From NCBI GenBank assembly GCA_964235605.1, contig CAXSCR010000014.1, positions 1 through 64,000 on the forward strand: 64,000 nucleotides of DNA. Reading direction: 5' to 3'. The notes beneath the pieces were generated by a model. It had not been told where the DNA came from. It did no database searches and saw nothing but the letters and a program-made list of their open reading frames with translations. The first letter of the stretch is position 1. Every line of letters starts with the position of its first letter. Source of the DNA: DATCRE01 sp964235605 (GTDB lineage: Bacteria > Bacteroidota > Bacteroidia > Cytophagales > Cyclobacteriaceae). A program made the position numbers and the translations under genes. Shown in pieces: positions 1 through 8,968 of the stretch.

Positions 1-738
1 AAAATTCGGAAGTTTTACAATAGGTAAGGGACGTGGTTGATAGTGCGCTTACATGCCTATAACAAAAGCAAAGTATGCAAAATCTAAATAGTCAGGCTCC
101 TTAGTTTCTGGAAAATCCAAACCGCTTGGATGGGCTTTTGGGTTTTCCTAAACTAGCTGAGTAGTAAAGATGCGCGTACCTTAATGTATAAATAGTATGT
201 AATAGAATCCAAGAAAATACAACACTCAACAGCGCTGCGACAAATTCCGGCTTCTTATGCCTTCATCGGTATTTTGAATTAGGAACAACGTACCCAAAAG
301 ACTTATGCAAACAGATATTAATACAATAAGAAATGTAATCGCGCGACTTTCGTCCTGTTCTTTTGCCAAAATGCAAAGCTCTTTTGATGATGTGGTAAAA
401 ATGGTGACCCAACTTGTAAGTATCATGAAAAGACTAAAGCTACTCCATCCCAAAATAACGCATAAGATTACTTCTACTTTAATAAAAATGAGAATGGTAA
501 AAACTAAAGCAGCTAACCCTAAACAAAAAAGCAATCTATGCACGGCCCTGAAATTCTTTAGAAAAATATATTCCTTTGAAATTGATTTTTTTGTTCTCAC
601 AAGGTTTGGATCATGTGAGTGTAAGTTAGCATTTTGAATTATTAAAGTAAGCATGAAGATGAAGGCACTAATGGTGTCAACCGTATACATGTGCTTATGA
701 CTTGCTAAGCTTAAAGTTAGGCGGCATGAATATTTCAC
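1..738 (-). pseudogene. DUF1345 membrane protein, multiply frameshifted, partial at window edge
   Basis: The reading frame down to 226 gives 170 residues with several membrane segments and motifs of the DUF1345 family (RAVHRLLFCLGLAALVF near residue 64, then DESRAITFLIVLISV). It stops early at 226. Continuing on the minus strand in shifted frames restores the rest of the family pattern: SWILLHTIYTLRYAHLYY around 210-155, and GLDFPETKEPDYLDFAYFAF around 122-65. At least three frame changes are needed, so the gene is dead. The real start is uncertain and may lie well inside 738. The family is a predicted inner-membrane protein of unknown function. Confidence 0.75.
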
Positions 739-874
739 TGAGAATAATAATCATTGGAGTTCCTTATTAATTTATCAGCATAAGGTCCAAAAAAAATTTA
801 CTGAGTTAAAACTGATTAAAATCAGTAAGTCAATAACAACTCTTTTACACATTGCCTAAAATTTAAATACTAAT

Positions 875-1456
875 ATGAAAACAAAATCAATTCTATTATT
901 AATGCTAATGGTTATAACATTTGCACAAGTTAATTCTCAAGAGCTACCACCTAAACATAGAGGCATGCATCCACGCTTGCAGGCAGATGGCAAAGTGGTT
1001 GACGAAGATGGTCAGGAACTGGGCTATATTCAAAAAGATGGAAAGGTATGCGATGTCACCGGTAAGACAATAGGTATCATTGCTAATACAGGTGATGTTA
1101 CCATGGCCAACGGAAAAGGTATTGGTAAAATACAAAAAGATGGCAGCTATAAATCTAAGACAGGTCATGTTGTTACTACTGGAGGCGATGGAACTATAAT
1201 GGCAGCAGGAAAAGTGGTAGGACATGTGGATGAGGCCTACAAAGCAAAATCACACGCATGCGCTGTTCATTGTTTCTTTAGTGCAGAGAGTGAAGATGCC
1301 AACGAAATTGATACACAGATGGATGAAAGTAAAATGAAAGATGATAAAAAAAGCATGGACGCAACTTACGTTTGTCCTATGCATCCTGAAGTAACTTCTG
1401 ATAAACAAGGTAAGTGTACAAAATGCGGAATGGATTTGGTTAAAAAGACTAAATAG
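875..1456 (+). CDS. Exported protein with C-terminal heavy-metal-binding domain
   Basis: 193 residues. A Sec signal peptide ends near residue 21 (VNSQE). Residues about 30-120 are a series of short Gly/Asp-rich repeats of the type GKVVDEDGQELGYI / GKVCDVTGKTIGII, which suggests a small beta-repeat domain. The C-terminus (about 166-190) carries YVCPMHPEV followed by KCTKCGMDL. This is the heavy-metal-binding domain usually found on copper P-type ATPases and CusB-like adaptors. A Cys/His motif (HACAVHCFF) lies in between. It probably binds copper or a similar metal in the periplasm, which fits the HMA and efflux genes downstream. It is intact, unlike several neighbours. Function is inferred from the domain only. 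Confidence 0.75.
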   Translation: MKTKSILLLMLMVITFAQVNSQELPPKHRGMHPRLQADGKVVDEDGQELGYIQKDGKVCDVTGKTIGIIANTGDVTMANGKGIGKIQKDGSYKSKTGHVVTTGGDGTIMAAGKVVGHVDEAYKAKSHACAVHCFFSAESEDANEIDTQMDESKMKDDKKSMDATYVCPMHPEVTSDKQGKCTKCGMDLVKKTK

Positions 1457-1464
1457 AAAATAGA

Positions 1465-1499
1465 TCTGCTTAATGCATCTAATTGATGTGTTAAGCAGA
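1465..1499 (+). terminator. Stem-loop after the metal-binding gene
   Basis: CTGCTTAA and TTAAGCAG arms, extended by GCATC/GATG pairing, form a hairpin 9 bases after the stop codon of the upstream gene. The T-run is weak. Confidence 0.5.
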
Positions 1500-1554
1500 C
1501 TCTACTTATAATCTTAAATCCTTATTCACGCTGTCATTTTTTTTGTAGAGCACC

Positions 1555-1656
1555 CTATAAATTGATTCTCATTAGTTGGTATACCTTGCCTTTTTCCGCT
1601 AGCTTTATTAGATCAGGAATGTTCCGGGTAGCCATTACCTTTTTCACTGAAAGCAT
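1555..1656 (-). pseudogene. Possible DsrE-family fragment
   Basis: A 33-codon minus-strand frame reads KKVMATRNIPDLIKLAEKGK, similar to the VMATPGIPDLLxLAQK segment of DsrE/peroxiredoxin-like proteins. Nothing else of the family is visible on either side. The match is short, so this is a weak call. Other gene remains nearby make a remnant plausible. Confidence 0.3.
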
Positions 1657-2030
1657 TTAATAATTACAAATTTCTTAGTTCAGCAGGTAGCGGAAACTTT
1701 TTTTAGAACGAAGACGCTGGATTTATTGCCGATGTCTTTTGCCGACTGGTTAATCGTTTATTGGGATGAGCTTTACATCGCTCATTATCATACAGATTTC
1801 AAAGGCGTTGAAAATTGTGCGACAATGAGGGGTTGGTGAATGTCTTTTAATCGTAGGTATGCTTACCGTTAGGTAATAAAATAAACAGCATGATCAACTG
1901 ATTGATAATTTCTCCAAATAAGCAAATAAATACAATAAGAATGATGACTTATCATTGATGTTTACGCTAGCGATAGCCAAGTAGGCAAATATTACTTTAA
2001 AAGACTTAAATTGAATTGCAAAATTATTCA
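1657..2030. other. Gene-free stretch, no recognisable content
   Basis: About 370 AT-rich bases with stops in all frames. I see no RNA gene, repeat array or convincing promoter here. Confidence 0.5.
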
Positions 2031-3111
2031 ATGGAAAACGAACCCCCGCCTAAGAATATTATTATAAAATATAAACAAGATCCTCTGTTTATAATACATG
2101 GTTTATTGGAAGTGAAGAAAGATTGAAGGCTTTTAGGTCTATAAGGAGAGGTGTTCTGCAGGTAATAGAAGAAATAAAAAATCAAAAATTTGAAAACTGT
2201 TTTTATGCAACGAAAGAAGAGCAACTAATAAAAGAGATAATCAAGCTTGATTCAATTAAGATCAAAGGTCTTGGCCCAGCTGTTGGAAGCATTCTATATT
2301 TTTTGCATCCTACTATTCTTCCTCCGTTCAATACAGCCATCGTAAATGGGTTTAATTATTTATTTAATGATAAGAAGAAACTTGCGAGCTGGTCAGAGTA
2401 TTTAAAGATGCGGGAGGTGATTATTAATAAGAATTCAGAGTTTAGAAATGAGCTTTCTAATGATCTTGGTGCTATCAGTGGTTTGCTATTTGAGATCGGT
2501 ATGCGAAATATTATAATAGATGGGCAGGTTATTTCCGATGAAGATAAAGCCAAGCTATTAAAGCAATATAATAAACGTCATAAGGAGGTATTAAGTGAAA
2601 ACATGAAGAAGATTTACATACCGAAATGCAATATCATTTATTGAAAATTGATAAGTCTCTTGGCTATGATCCAATCGCTGCAAGTAATGATAGAAGTAAA
2701 TGTTATGGTGAAATGAATTTTTCTTTTATCAGTCTTGCAAACTTTCCGGCACTTACCCTTGATAAGGATACTAAAAATACGATTCAATTAATTGATGTGA
2801 TTTGGTTTGAGAAAGATTCAAGCCTCACGGTTTGTGCTTTTGAAGTTGAAAAAAGTACCTCAATTTATTCTGGAATTTTACGATTAAGTGACCTTGCTAT
2901 TTCATTGTCGGATCATCAAAGTTCTTTATTTATTATCATACCTAATAGTCGTGAGAAAGATGTTATCATGCAATTGAGAAGGCCATCAATAAAACAGAAC
3001 AACGTGCAGATAAAATATATTCTATTTTCAGATTTGCGTAATCATTGTGATGCACTTTGTAAGTTCGGTGATAGCTATAGAATATTAGAAAAAATCGCTA
3101 AAAGCTGTTAA
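2031..3111 (+). pseudogene. Restriction-endonuclease-like protein (PD-(D/E)xK type), frameshifted
   Basis: Two overlapping frames, 2123-2644 and 2626-3111, belong to one protein. The first carries FIGSEERLKAFRSIRRGV and a long helical part. The second carries LLKIDKSLGYDPIAASNDRS, then IDVIWFEKD and CAFEVEKSTSIYSGILRLSDL. The latter is the D...ExE pattern of a PD-(D/E)xK nuclease-like domain known from type II restriction-endonuclease-annotated proteins. In the second frame HTEMQYHLLKI begins upstream of 2626, so a one-base indel near 2605-2620 broke the gene. A third frame opened by the ATG at 2031 ends at 2126 and may be the original N-terminus. No partner methyltransferase is nearby. Family recognition is from memory of conserved motifs, not from a search. 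Confidence 0.65.
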
Positions 3112-3290
3112 TCGTAAAAGTCATTCCTGGATTTGGTTTGCGTAAATACTATAAATCTTTCCTGAAATTATATAACTACTTTTTATCTCCAGCTGCGTTA
3201 ATTTGAATGTTGGTTAGAATATTTGATACAATATCCACCAGCCCAGTGCTCAAATTATTTATCAATTAATTCTAATATTATAAATTCATC

Positions 3291-4010
3291 ATGACACATT
3301 CATATACAGTTGAAGGAATTACCTGCAATGGTTGCGTTGCAAAAGTAAAAAGTAAATTGCTTATGCACCCTGATATAACTGCTGCCGATGTTACTCTTGA
3401 AGGAAAGAAGGCGGTTATAACCATGCAAAAACATTTAAGCGTGAATGAACTTCAAGATGCTATTGGCAGAGACACCAAATATAAAATCAGCGAAGATAAA
3501 GCTGACCTCAGTCATCATGCAATTAAAACTGATGTGACAAAATCGTGGATTGCAACCTACAAACCATTGTTAATTATTTTTGCTTTTATAACAGGTATCT
3601 CTATAATTACGGCCAACAATAGCTTTCATTATGGCATGAACCATTTTATGGCTGGTTTCTTTCTTGTATTTTCTTTCTTCAAATTTTTGGACTTAAAGGG
3701 CTTTGCATCCAGCTATTCCATGTATGATCTTCTCGCTAAGAAAGTTCCGGCATATGGATACATTTACCCCTTTATTGAGTTGGCTCTAGGAGTTTCTTAT
3801 CTTATTGGGTTCAATCCGGTTATTACAAATTGGATTACCATAATAGTTATGGGAGTGAGTAGTATAGGTGTTATACGAAGCGTGAGCAGTGGTCAAAAAA
3901 TTCAGTGCGCCTGCCTTGGGGCGGTTTTTAATCTGCCGATGAGTACTGTAACTATCATTGAAGATTTACTCATGGTATTAATGGCTGCGTATATGATTAT
4001 TATTCATTAA
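3291..4010 (+). CDS. HMA domain fused to MauE/DoxX-like membrane protein
   Basis: 239 residues. The N-terminal 65 residues are a heavy-metal-associated domain with the GITCNGCVAKVK motif (Cys12, Cys15). Residues about 90-239 form four membrane helices. The last region has IQCACLGAVFNLPMSTVTIIEDLLM, matching the MauE/DoxX-like family, in which a CxC pair precedes the final helices. The protein probably sits in the inner membrane and receives a metal, likely copper, or takes part in thiol/metal redox chemistry. The next gene encodes a His-rich exported protein. The start is the ATG just after an AT-rich leader with no clear ribosome site. Confidence 0.8.
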   Translation: MTHSYTVEGITCNGCVAKVKSKLLMHPDITAADVTLEGKKAVITMQKHLSVNELQDAIGRDTKYKISEDKADLSHHAIKTDVTKSWIATYKPLLIIFAFITGISIITANNSFHYGMNHFMAGFFLVFSFFKFLDLKGFASSYSMYDLLAKKVPAYGYIYPFIELALGVSYLIGFNPVITNWITIIVMGVSSIGVIRSVSSGQKIQCACLGAVFNLPMSTVTIIEDLLMVLMAAYMIIIH

Positions 4011-4037
4011 ATAAATTTTTATACATTAGTGCTCACA

Positions 4038-4463
4038 ATGGTAAAAAGGTTAATCATCTTCTATGTCTTTCTAATCTCCTATGCAGGGGCAGTAGCGCAT
4101 GGCATTGTACCGCATCATCACCACACTTCACAAAAAGAAGTGAAGCAACATCATCACCATAGTCAAACAAGTCATTCTCATAGCGAAGGTAATGAAGAGG
4201 ATAGCAGCAGTCATGACCATAATGATTCGCTGTACTTTCTTACGCACCTATCTAATGCTGATATTTTAAATAACCATGCTGGCAATGATGGCGTGGTGAA
4301 AAATAAAAAATCTGAAAAGCTAATCGTTGTTCAAGCTTCCCTGCCTCCAAGTATATTTATTCCTTTACACTTAGTCTTTCGTCCACCCTCGGATGACATT
4401 ATCACGCATAGTACCACTTACCTTTCCTTTGGCCTTCGGGCACCACCTATCGCTATTTCTTAA
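4038..4463 (+). CDS. Histidine-rich exported protein, putative metal binding
   Basis: About 141 residues from the ATG at 4038. An in-frame GTG at 4029 is possible but less likely. A signal peptide covers roughly residues 1-20. It is followed by clusters of histidines (PHHHHTS, QHHHHSQTSHSHS, SSSHDHND), which suggests binding of copper, zinc or nickel in the periplasm. The C-terminal half is hydrophobic/proline-rich without a known domain. It lies 27 bases after the HMA-MauE gene and is probably co-transcribed. Bacteroidetes metal-resistance clusters often carry such small His-rich proteins ahead of CzcCBA/CusCBA efflux genes, and a TolC-type remnant follows here. Confidence 0.65.
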   Translation: MVKRLIIFYVFLISYAGAVAHGIVPHHHHTSQKEVKQHHHHSQTSHSHSEGNEEDSSSHDHNDSLYFLTHLSNADILNNHAGNDGVVKNKKSEKLIVVQASLPPSIFIPLHLVFRPPSDDIITHSTTYLSFGLRAPPIAIS

Positions 4464-4558
4464 GTATTAGTGCTTAATGCACTATTTGATTTTTGCCTGC
4501 ATCAGGCACACGATCATTATTTATTTTCCATTCTCTGGTTTACTCGAATTCAACGAAT

Positions 4559-5210
4559 ATGAATGCGCATAGCAACTATATTCCCGCGCTAAAATATAAT
4601 TGGCTTACACAATTCTATGATAGAATTCTCAGCTCTTTTTTGAGTGAAAAGAAATTTAAAATCGAAATTGATAGAAAGTATCAAATGGCGACAGCCAAAA
4701 CATATTCTTGACATTGGCTGTGGCACGGCAACGCTTTCGCTCATGATGGAAATTGCTTTTCATGATGCATGCATTACCGGCCTGGATGGTGATGCTAAAA
4801 TTTTAGCAATAGCGAAACATAAAGTAAAACAAACTCATTCGAAGGTGAAGTTTGTGCAGGCTATGTCGTACCAGATTCCGGTAAGCTCAAATTTATTTGA
4901 TGTGGTCACGTCAAGCCTCATGCTTCACCATCTCACCAGCGATGAAAAGCTTAAAACATTAAAGGAGGTTTACAGGGTACTTCAACCAAATGGAACTATT
5001 GCCATTGCTGATTGGGGCAAGCCTTCCAATTTTTTGATGCGGTTTGTGTTTTACATTGTTCAATTTCTCGATCGCTTTAAAACCACCGATGATAATGTTC
5101 AAGGTAAAATTCCACAGCATTTAGTAACAGCAGGATTTCAGGAAGTAAAAGAGATCGAAAAGATAGATACCGTTTTGAGTACTATTTCACTTTACCACGG
5201 AAAAAAATAA
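4559..5210 (+). pseudogene. Class I SAM-dependent methyltransferase, frameshifted
   Basis: The main frame from about 4644 carries HILDIGCGTATLSLMM (SAM motif I), then GLDGD, SSLMLHHL and LKEVYRVLQPNG, typical of UbiE-like class I methyltransferases. The natural N-terminus (NYIPALKYNWLTQFYDRI..EKKFK) lies in another frame starting at the ATG at 4559. One extra base near 4655-4660 separates the two. Restoring it gives the expected FK..LIESIKW..PKHILDIGCGT join. Without the N-terminus the product is probably inactive. Translation from an internal GTG at 4644 cannot be excluded. Substrate unknown. Confidence 0.75.
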
Positions 5211-5213
5211 TGC

Positions 5214-5926
5214 ATGAAAAATAATTTTTTAACAACGCTCTTTCTGTTGATCACACTGGCTGGTAAGAGTCAACAATTTATTACAGAACAAGCAGTACTT
5301 GATTCTGCAATGAAGTATAGTCCGGCACTCAAATCGGCAGAGTTGCAAATTGTACAAAATAAATATTTGCAGAAGACTGCCTTTAACATATCGAACCTCG
5401 ATGTAATTGCTGAAAGTCCTACGGGTACATTTTATCCTATTGGCGCTTTACAAACTTTAGATTTTCCTACAGTTTATTTTAAACAAAGCCAATTGCAAAA
5501 ACAGGTGACGGTGCTTTCGGAAAAAGAAAAAGTAATTACTCAACAAGACGTGAAGCGGCTCATACATCAACTTTACATATCACTCCAGTATGCATGGGCA
5601 CTACAAAGTCAATTAAAATTCAAGATAGTCTTTATCAACAGGTAGGCGAAAGCGCCAGACGACAATTTGACGCAGGGCAAATTGACTATCTCGCCAAAAC
5701 ATTTTCAGAAGCGCAATATGGACAAGTGCATAATCAGTTCCTGCAGGCTCAAGCTGATTATACAGTGACACTTCATCAATTGCAAACCTATAGCAGTATA
5801 AAAAAACCTTTTGAAGTGCCTCCTATTTCACGCATCATTCTCGGTACAGAGGAACGGGCATTTTCACCAAGCCCTACATGGCATTCTTTACCCCATAATA
5901 TATATCATGAAAGGGGCACCGAATAG
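5214..5926 (+). pseudogene. TolC-family outer-membrane efflux protein (CzcC/CusC type), broken and truncated
   Basis: The first frame (5214-5645) has a signal peptide and the start of a TolC helical repeat. It reaches LYISLQYAWALQSQLK, then goes out of frame. The second frame continues IQDSLYQQVGESARRQFDAGQ and FSEAQYGQVHNQFLQAQ, the conserved pattern of Bacteroidetes CzcC/CusC proteins. The joined product would be about 235 residues, whereas the family is above 400, so the C-terminal half is missing as well. The lost end lies just left of the integrated element, but the break is about 100 bases before the attachment repeat, so the integration itself did not cut it. Confidence 0.8.
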
Positions 5927-5972
5927 GTACATATTTATTGAAGAACTTGGTATGATTGACTTATGTAAATAA

Positions 5973-6004
5973 AAAAACCTTAAATCATGCGATTTAAGGT
6001 TTTT
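5973..6004 (-). terminator. Original tRNA-Pro terminator, displaced by the integration
   Basis: Perfect 14-base arms AAAAACCTTAAATC / GATTTAAGGTTTTT with a 4-base loop. Read on the minus strand it ends in a T-run. It lies 18 bases from the left attachment repeat, where the 3' end of tRNA-Pro would be in an empty chromosome. It therefore probably terminated tRNA-Pro before the element inserted. That role is an inference from the layout. Confidence 0.7.
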
Positions 6005-6021
6005 GATTACACTTGATGTGT

Positions 6022-6051
6022 CTTTTATTTGTCGGGGTGGCCAGATTCGAA
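6022..6051. repeat. Left attachment repeat (attL core)
   Basis: 30 bases identical to 33387-33416, containing the last 20 bases of tRNA-Pro (TCGGGGTGGCCAGATTCGAA on this strand). Only the 3' fragment of the tRNA is present here; the full gene is at the right end. Confidence 0.95.
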
Positions 6052-6157
6052 TTAAGAGCGGGTATATCTAAACGGCCTTTTAGATCGCTTTTAACTAGCC
6101 CCTTGAATAGTTTGCTTATTTTTTTTCTCATGTATCTGCCACTGATTGGTGGTACTA

Positions 6158-6484
6158 CTATATAACTGCATTAACTTTTCTCAACACATCAAACCAGTAA
6201 TCTAGGGTGGATTCAAGACCATCTAATTCCACTGTTATGGAAATTATTTTCCGCGGCTTCTCCTGCTCGTGCATCTCCTTTAACAGATTGTTCTGATAAA
6301 GTTTGAAAAAGTCAAACTGAAGTATTTCACTTATTTTTTTTAACTGTGCGCTATTAATATCAGCCCTGTTAAAAATGGAATAAACGTTTCTTGTGCTTGT
6401 ATCTAAGCGTTTAGCAAACTCCGCTAGCTTTAGTCCTGATTTGTGATACTTCCTTTCAATCTCCTTCCCAATATGCACTTCCAT
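6158..6484 (-). CDS. XRE-type helix-turn-helix repressor
   Basis: 108 residues. Residues about 5-65 form a helix-turn-helix of the XRE type (KSGLKLAEFAKRLDTSTRNV, then SIFNRADINSAQLKKISEIL), as in Bacteroidetes phage repressors. The C-terminal 40 residues are short and lack a LexA-like peptidase motif, so induction by RecA-stimulated self-cleavage is not expected. It is divergent from 6614 with 129 bases between. In the circular form of the element its transcript would point across the attachment site toward the integrase. Confidence 0.75.
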   Translation of the reverse strand: MEVHIGKEIERKYHKSGLKLAEFAKRLDTSTRNVYSIFNRADINSAQLKKISEILQFDFFKLYQNNLLKEMHEQEKPRKIISITVELDGLESTLDYWFDVLRKVNAVI

Positions 6485-6613
6485 GTCTCAAAAGTCGAAT
6501 AAATAATGCCGTTGATATTCAGTCTCTTACCTATTTTTAATGCGTATAAAACGATTTAATATTGCATAATTGCTATAATAATTCTTATTTAGTTAACGAA
6601 AAGATCATTAGCT
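6485..6613. promoter_or_regulatory. Divergent control region between repressor and early genes
   Basis: 129 AT-rich bases between two divergent DNA-binding protein genes, where the lysogeny switch operators are expected. A TATAAT-like hexamer occurs near 6572. I cannot define operators or a Bacteroidetes-type promoter with confidence. Confidence 0.4.
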
Positions 6614-6922
6614 ATGAGTAAGACTAAACTTAAATACCATATCAATCGGCAAATAGGGTTACTGCCCAGGGCCATATCGATAAAAGCATTCCACGACATT
6701 CTCAGGAGTCAACATAACATAACACGAGATGCATTCTACCGAGACAGAAATATTGAGTGGGGATCGGATAATTCGATTCCTTCAGATCGGCTGGAAGTTT
6801 ACGCAGGACTTTTCGGAGTCACAGTTGATGACCTTAAGAATTACGATGTGCCGAAAATCAAACCATTGGCAGAACGTAAAATCAAACCTCTTTCAAAAAA
6901 ATTAGGGCTTAAAACAAAATAA
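6614..6922 (+). CDS. Cro-like DNA-binding protein
   Basis: 102 residues, first gene of the early operon and divergent from the repressor. Residues 20-75 resemble a helix-turn-helix: KAFHDILRSQHNITRDAFYR, then SDRLEVYAGLFGVTVDDLKN, the latter being the end of an XRE-like fold. The C-terminal 25 residues are very basic (KIKPLAERKIKPLSKKLGLK), suggesting DNA contact. Position and composition suggest a Cro-like or antirepressor function. No specific family assigned. Confidence 0.55.
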   Translation: MSKTKLKYHINRQIGLLPRAISIKAFHDILRSQHNITRDAFYRDRNIEWGSDNSIPSDRLEVYAGLFGVTVDDLKNYDVPKIKPLAERKIKPLSKKLGLKTK

Positions 6923-6941
6923 TAATTTAAAACTCTACCTC

Positions 6942-7070
6942 ATGGAAAATCACCAATCGAAAACCGGCATTGCAACAGGAAGACCCATAGGTCTTATGAT
7001 GATTAACGGTGTTAGCGTACCGGTCTACCTGGACACATTTCAAGTATGGCTCTTAAAGAAACATCTGTGA
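6942..7070 (+). CDS. Small early protein, 42 residues
   Basis: ATG at 6942 opens a frame of 42 codons reading MENHQSKTGIATGRPIG and ending VWLLKKHL. It fits the 170-base space between its neighbours in the same orientation. No known domain; not a membrane protein. Probably real because of position and spacing. Confidence 0.45.
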   Translation: MENHQSKTGIATGRPIGLMMINGVSVPVYLDTFQVWLLKKHL

Positions 7071-7091
7071 AACGTTAACCCCTTATTTAAC

Positions 7092-7328
7092 ATGCAAGAT
7101 TTAGCATTAGAACCTTCACCTATGGTAGTTAAATCTATTATAGAAATACAATTAAAGCTTTACGCATTGCCTTTAAATCTATCACTGGCGGAAATAGGTT
7201 TTACACAAGATCAGATGCTTGATTTGAAGCGAACCCTTTTTATCCAGTTCGGTAAAAACATCGAAGTAAAATTAACCGATAGCGTGTTTTCTTTAAGTGA
7301 CAAATTCCCTTTGAAAGTAGCTCTATGA
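7092..7328 (+). CDS. Hypothetical early protein
   Basis: 78 residues, starting 21 bases after the preceding small gene. Contains a predicted helix followed by a beta-rich end (IEVKLTDSVFSLSDKFPLKV). No recognised family. Acidic/neutral, no membrane segment. Confidence 0.5.
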   Translation: MQDLALEPSPMVVKSIIEIQLKLYALPLNLSLAEIGFTQDQMLDLKRTLFIQFGKNIEVKLTDSVFSLSDKFPLKVAL

Positions 7329-7341
7329 CTGATTAAACAGA

Positions 7342-7602
7342 ATGGCAAAAATGGACTTCATCACTTACGCATTCAAACCAATCTTCGGCATTCTTATAGT
7401 AATATATAGTTTACTAATAATTGTATTTCTATCTGTGTTCTACCTCAGTGATAGTTATGGATGGTTTCTAGTAACAGTTATAATCTATGTATCAACTCTT
7501 GCAATATTTATCATAGGAAGTTACAGAAGGTATTGCCGTTATACAGAAAGAGAGTCCAGAAACAAAGTGAATTGTTTTAGACGTGATTATGGCAATCGAT
7601 GA
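7342..7602 (+). CDS. Small membrane protein with two helices
   Basis: 86 residues with two hydrophobic segments (about 14-35 and 42-60) and a basic, Arg-rich C-terminus (YRRYCRYTERESRNK), so the tail is probably cytoplasmic. Its last 4 bases overlap the next start, indicating translational coupling. Role unknown. Confidence 0.55.
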   Translation: MAKMDFITYAFKPIFGILIVIYSLLIIVFLSVFYLSDSYGWFLVTVIIYVSTLAIFIIGSYRRYCRYTERESRNKVNCFRRDYGNR

Positions 7603-7820
7603 AACGGCCAGAAATTATTTACCTCCAAGAATCTATAATTATTGAAGGTGTAGAGATAGGTCACACAAAAGAAGGGCTTCAATATCTTATAGATCATTAT
7701 ACAAAGGTTTTATCGGTCCATGTAAATGAGAATGTGAGATCAAAAGAGACAAGTACACACATGGAGTCACTAATTGAAAACTGGAAACGTCAGTTACACT
7801 TATATGATATGTTAAACTAA
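7599..7820 (+). CDS. Hypothetical early protein
   Basis: 73 residues. Overlaps the previous gene by 4 bases (ATGA). Mixed alpha/beta with a short N-terminal strand pair (IIYLQESIIIEGVEIGH) and a helical rest. No family recognised. Confidence 0.5.
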   Translation: MKRPEIIYLQESIIIEGVEIGHTKEGLQYLIDHYTKVLSVHVNENVRSKETSTHMESLIENWKRQLHLYDMLN

Positions 7821-7826
7821 AAGCTT

Positions 7827-8117
7827 ATGGCAAACTTCAAATCATTTGGAACACCTATAAATTTCCCTTTACCTATAGATTCTGATTGGGTAAGAATTCA
7901 CTGCGGCGTTAATGGCGAACCGAACTACATTTTCGGCATAGAAGGCTTAATAAAATTTTACGAAGCAGGCACTGGTATCTACACAAGAAGAAACGGACGA
8001 CCGGATGAATCTCTGGAATATTGGATTACTTGGTATGAGAACGAAAAAAGTGAAAGAATTAAATCGTATAAATTAATTCAAGACATTAAAAATATTTTAC
8101 AAACTAAATTTTCATGA
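7827..8117 (+). CDS. Hypothetical early protein
   Basis: 96 residues, 6 bases after the previous stop, and overlapping the next gene by 4 bases. Tryptophan- and tyrosine-rich (SDWVRIHCGVNGEPNYIFG, LEYWITWYENE). No recognised domain or membrane segment. Confidence 0.5.
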   Translation: MANFKSFGTPINFPLPIDSDWVRIHCGVNGEPNYIFGIEGLIKFYEAGTGIYTRRNGRPDESLEYWITWYENEKSERIKSYKLIQDIKNILQTKFS

Positions 8118-8374
8118 TTATGTATGTCTACATGCGAACAGAATTTGCCCCTTATGAGCTATACACAGTTGGGTTTTACGATACTGCCGGGAAGTGGCAT
8201 TCAGAAAGTGACCACGCTGTAAAAGAGGATGCAGCTAACAGAGCGGCGTTTTTGAATGGAGGAACAAAACAAAATACTTTAATGGACAAATCAATTATCA
8301 AGTGGCGTATTTTTTATGCAGCTGTTTTTATAATAGCTGTGTTAGTGATTATATACTCTGTTTCAAAATTATGA
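8114..8374 (+). CDS. Small protein with C-terminal membrane anchor
   Basis: 86 residues. Soluble N-terminal 50 residues (YELYTVGFYDTAGKWHSESD), then one hydrophobic helix at about 62-82 (WRIFYAAVFIIAVLVIIYSV). Four-base overlap with the upstream gene. A G-tract (8395-8402) follows the gene. Confidence 0.5.
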   Translation: MIMYVYMRTEFAPYELYTVGFYDTAGKWHSESDHAVKEDAANRAAFLNGGTKQNTLMDKSIIKWRIFYAAVFIIAVLVIIYSVSKL

Positions 8375-8439
8375 TAAGCTGTGACACCAATTGAGGGGGG
8401 GGAAGCAGTACCGGTCTATGCAAAAAAAAAGTCAAATCT

Positions 8440-8667
8440 ATGAAGCAATTTAAAATCACAATTACCGAGCTTAATGAAAACTCCTTTGAAGCAGTAATAG
8501 AAAAACGTAGCATTTCGCAGGAAGCGGTTCTACGTGGGTTGGCTGAAATATTCAGAAGAGAACCAAAGATCCGAGACGTATTTACGATGGCGGCTGTGTT
8601 TTCTCTGGCACAGGATTCTGATAATGGTTTCATCGTGATTGATCAATCAAAAGGACGTACTAATTAA
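8440..8667 (+). CDS. Hypothetical early protein
   Basis: 75 residues, alpha/beta. It begins with a strand (FKITITELNENSFEAVI) followed by a helix with the basic face RRGPKIR-like (IFRREPKIRDVF). No family recognised. A long antisense frame over this gene is treated as a shadow. Confidence 0.5.
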   Translation: MKQFKITITELNENSFEAVIEKRSISQEAVLRGLAEIFRREPKIRDVFTMAAVFSLAQDSDNGFIVIDQSKGRTN

Positions 8668-8716
8668 TCAATGAAATGACTACTAAAATACAAAGTTGGA
8701 TTGCTGTACATAAACT

Positions 8717-8926
8717 ATGACCACAATGCAAATGACACTATTAGAATTGGCCCTAGAAGTACAAAAAGTACGAGACACTCAAAACGCTTATTTCATTCAA
8801 TCCGCTGTAGCGAGAAAGACAAATAGACCAGAAGCCTATGCCGAAGCTAAAAACATCTTGATTGAATCTAAGCGTCTGGAAAGCAAACTTGATGAACGTG
8901 TTACAGAAATAATTTTATCAGCTTAA
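8717..8926 (+). CDS. Hypothetical helical protein
   Basis: 69 residues, almost entirely helical and charged (ALEVQKVRDTQNAYF, AEAKNILIESKRLESKLDER), suggesting a small coiled coil. No recognised family. Confidence 0.45.
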   Translation: MTTMQMTLLELALEVQKVRDTQNAYFIQSAVARKTNRPEAYAEAKNILIESKRLESKLDERVTEIILSA

Positions 8927-8968
8927 AAGATTAGCTATGGTTCATTACTACAAACAATATGATTTAAA

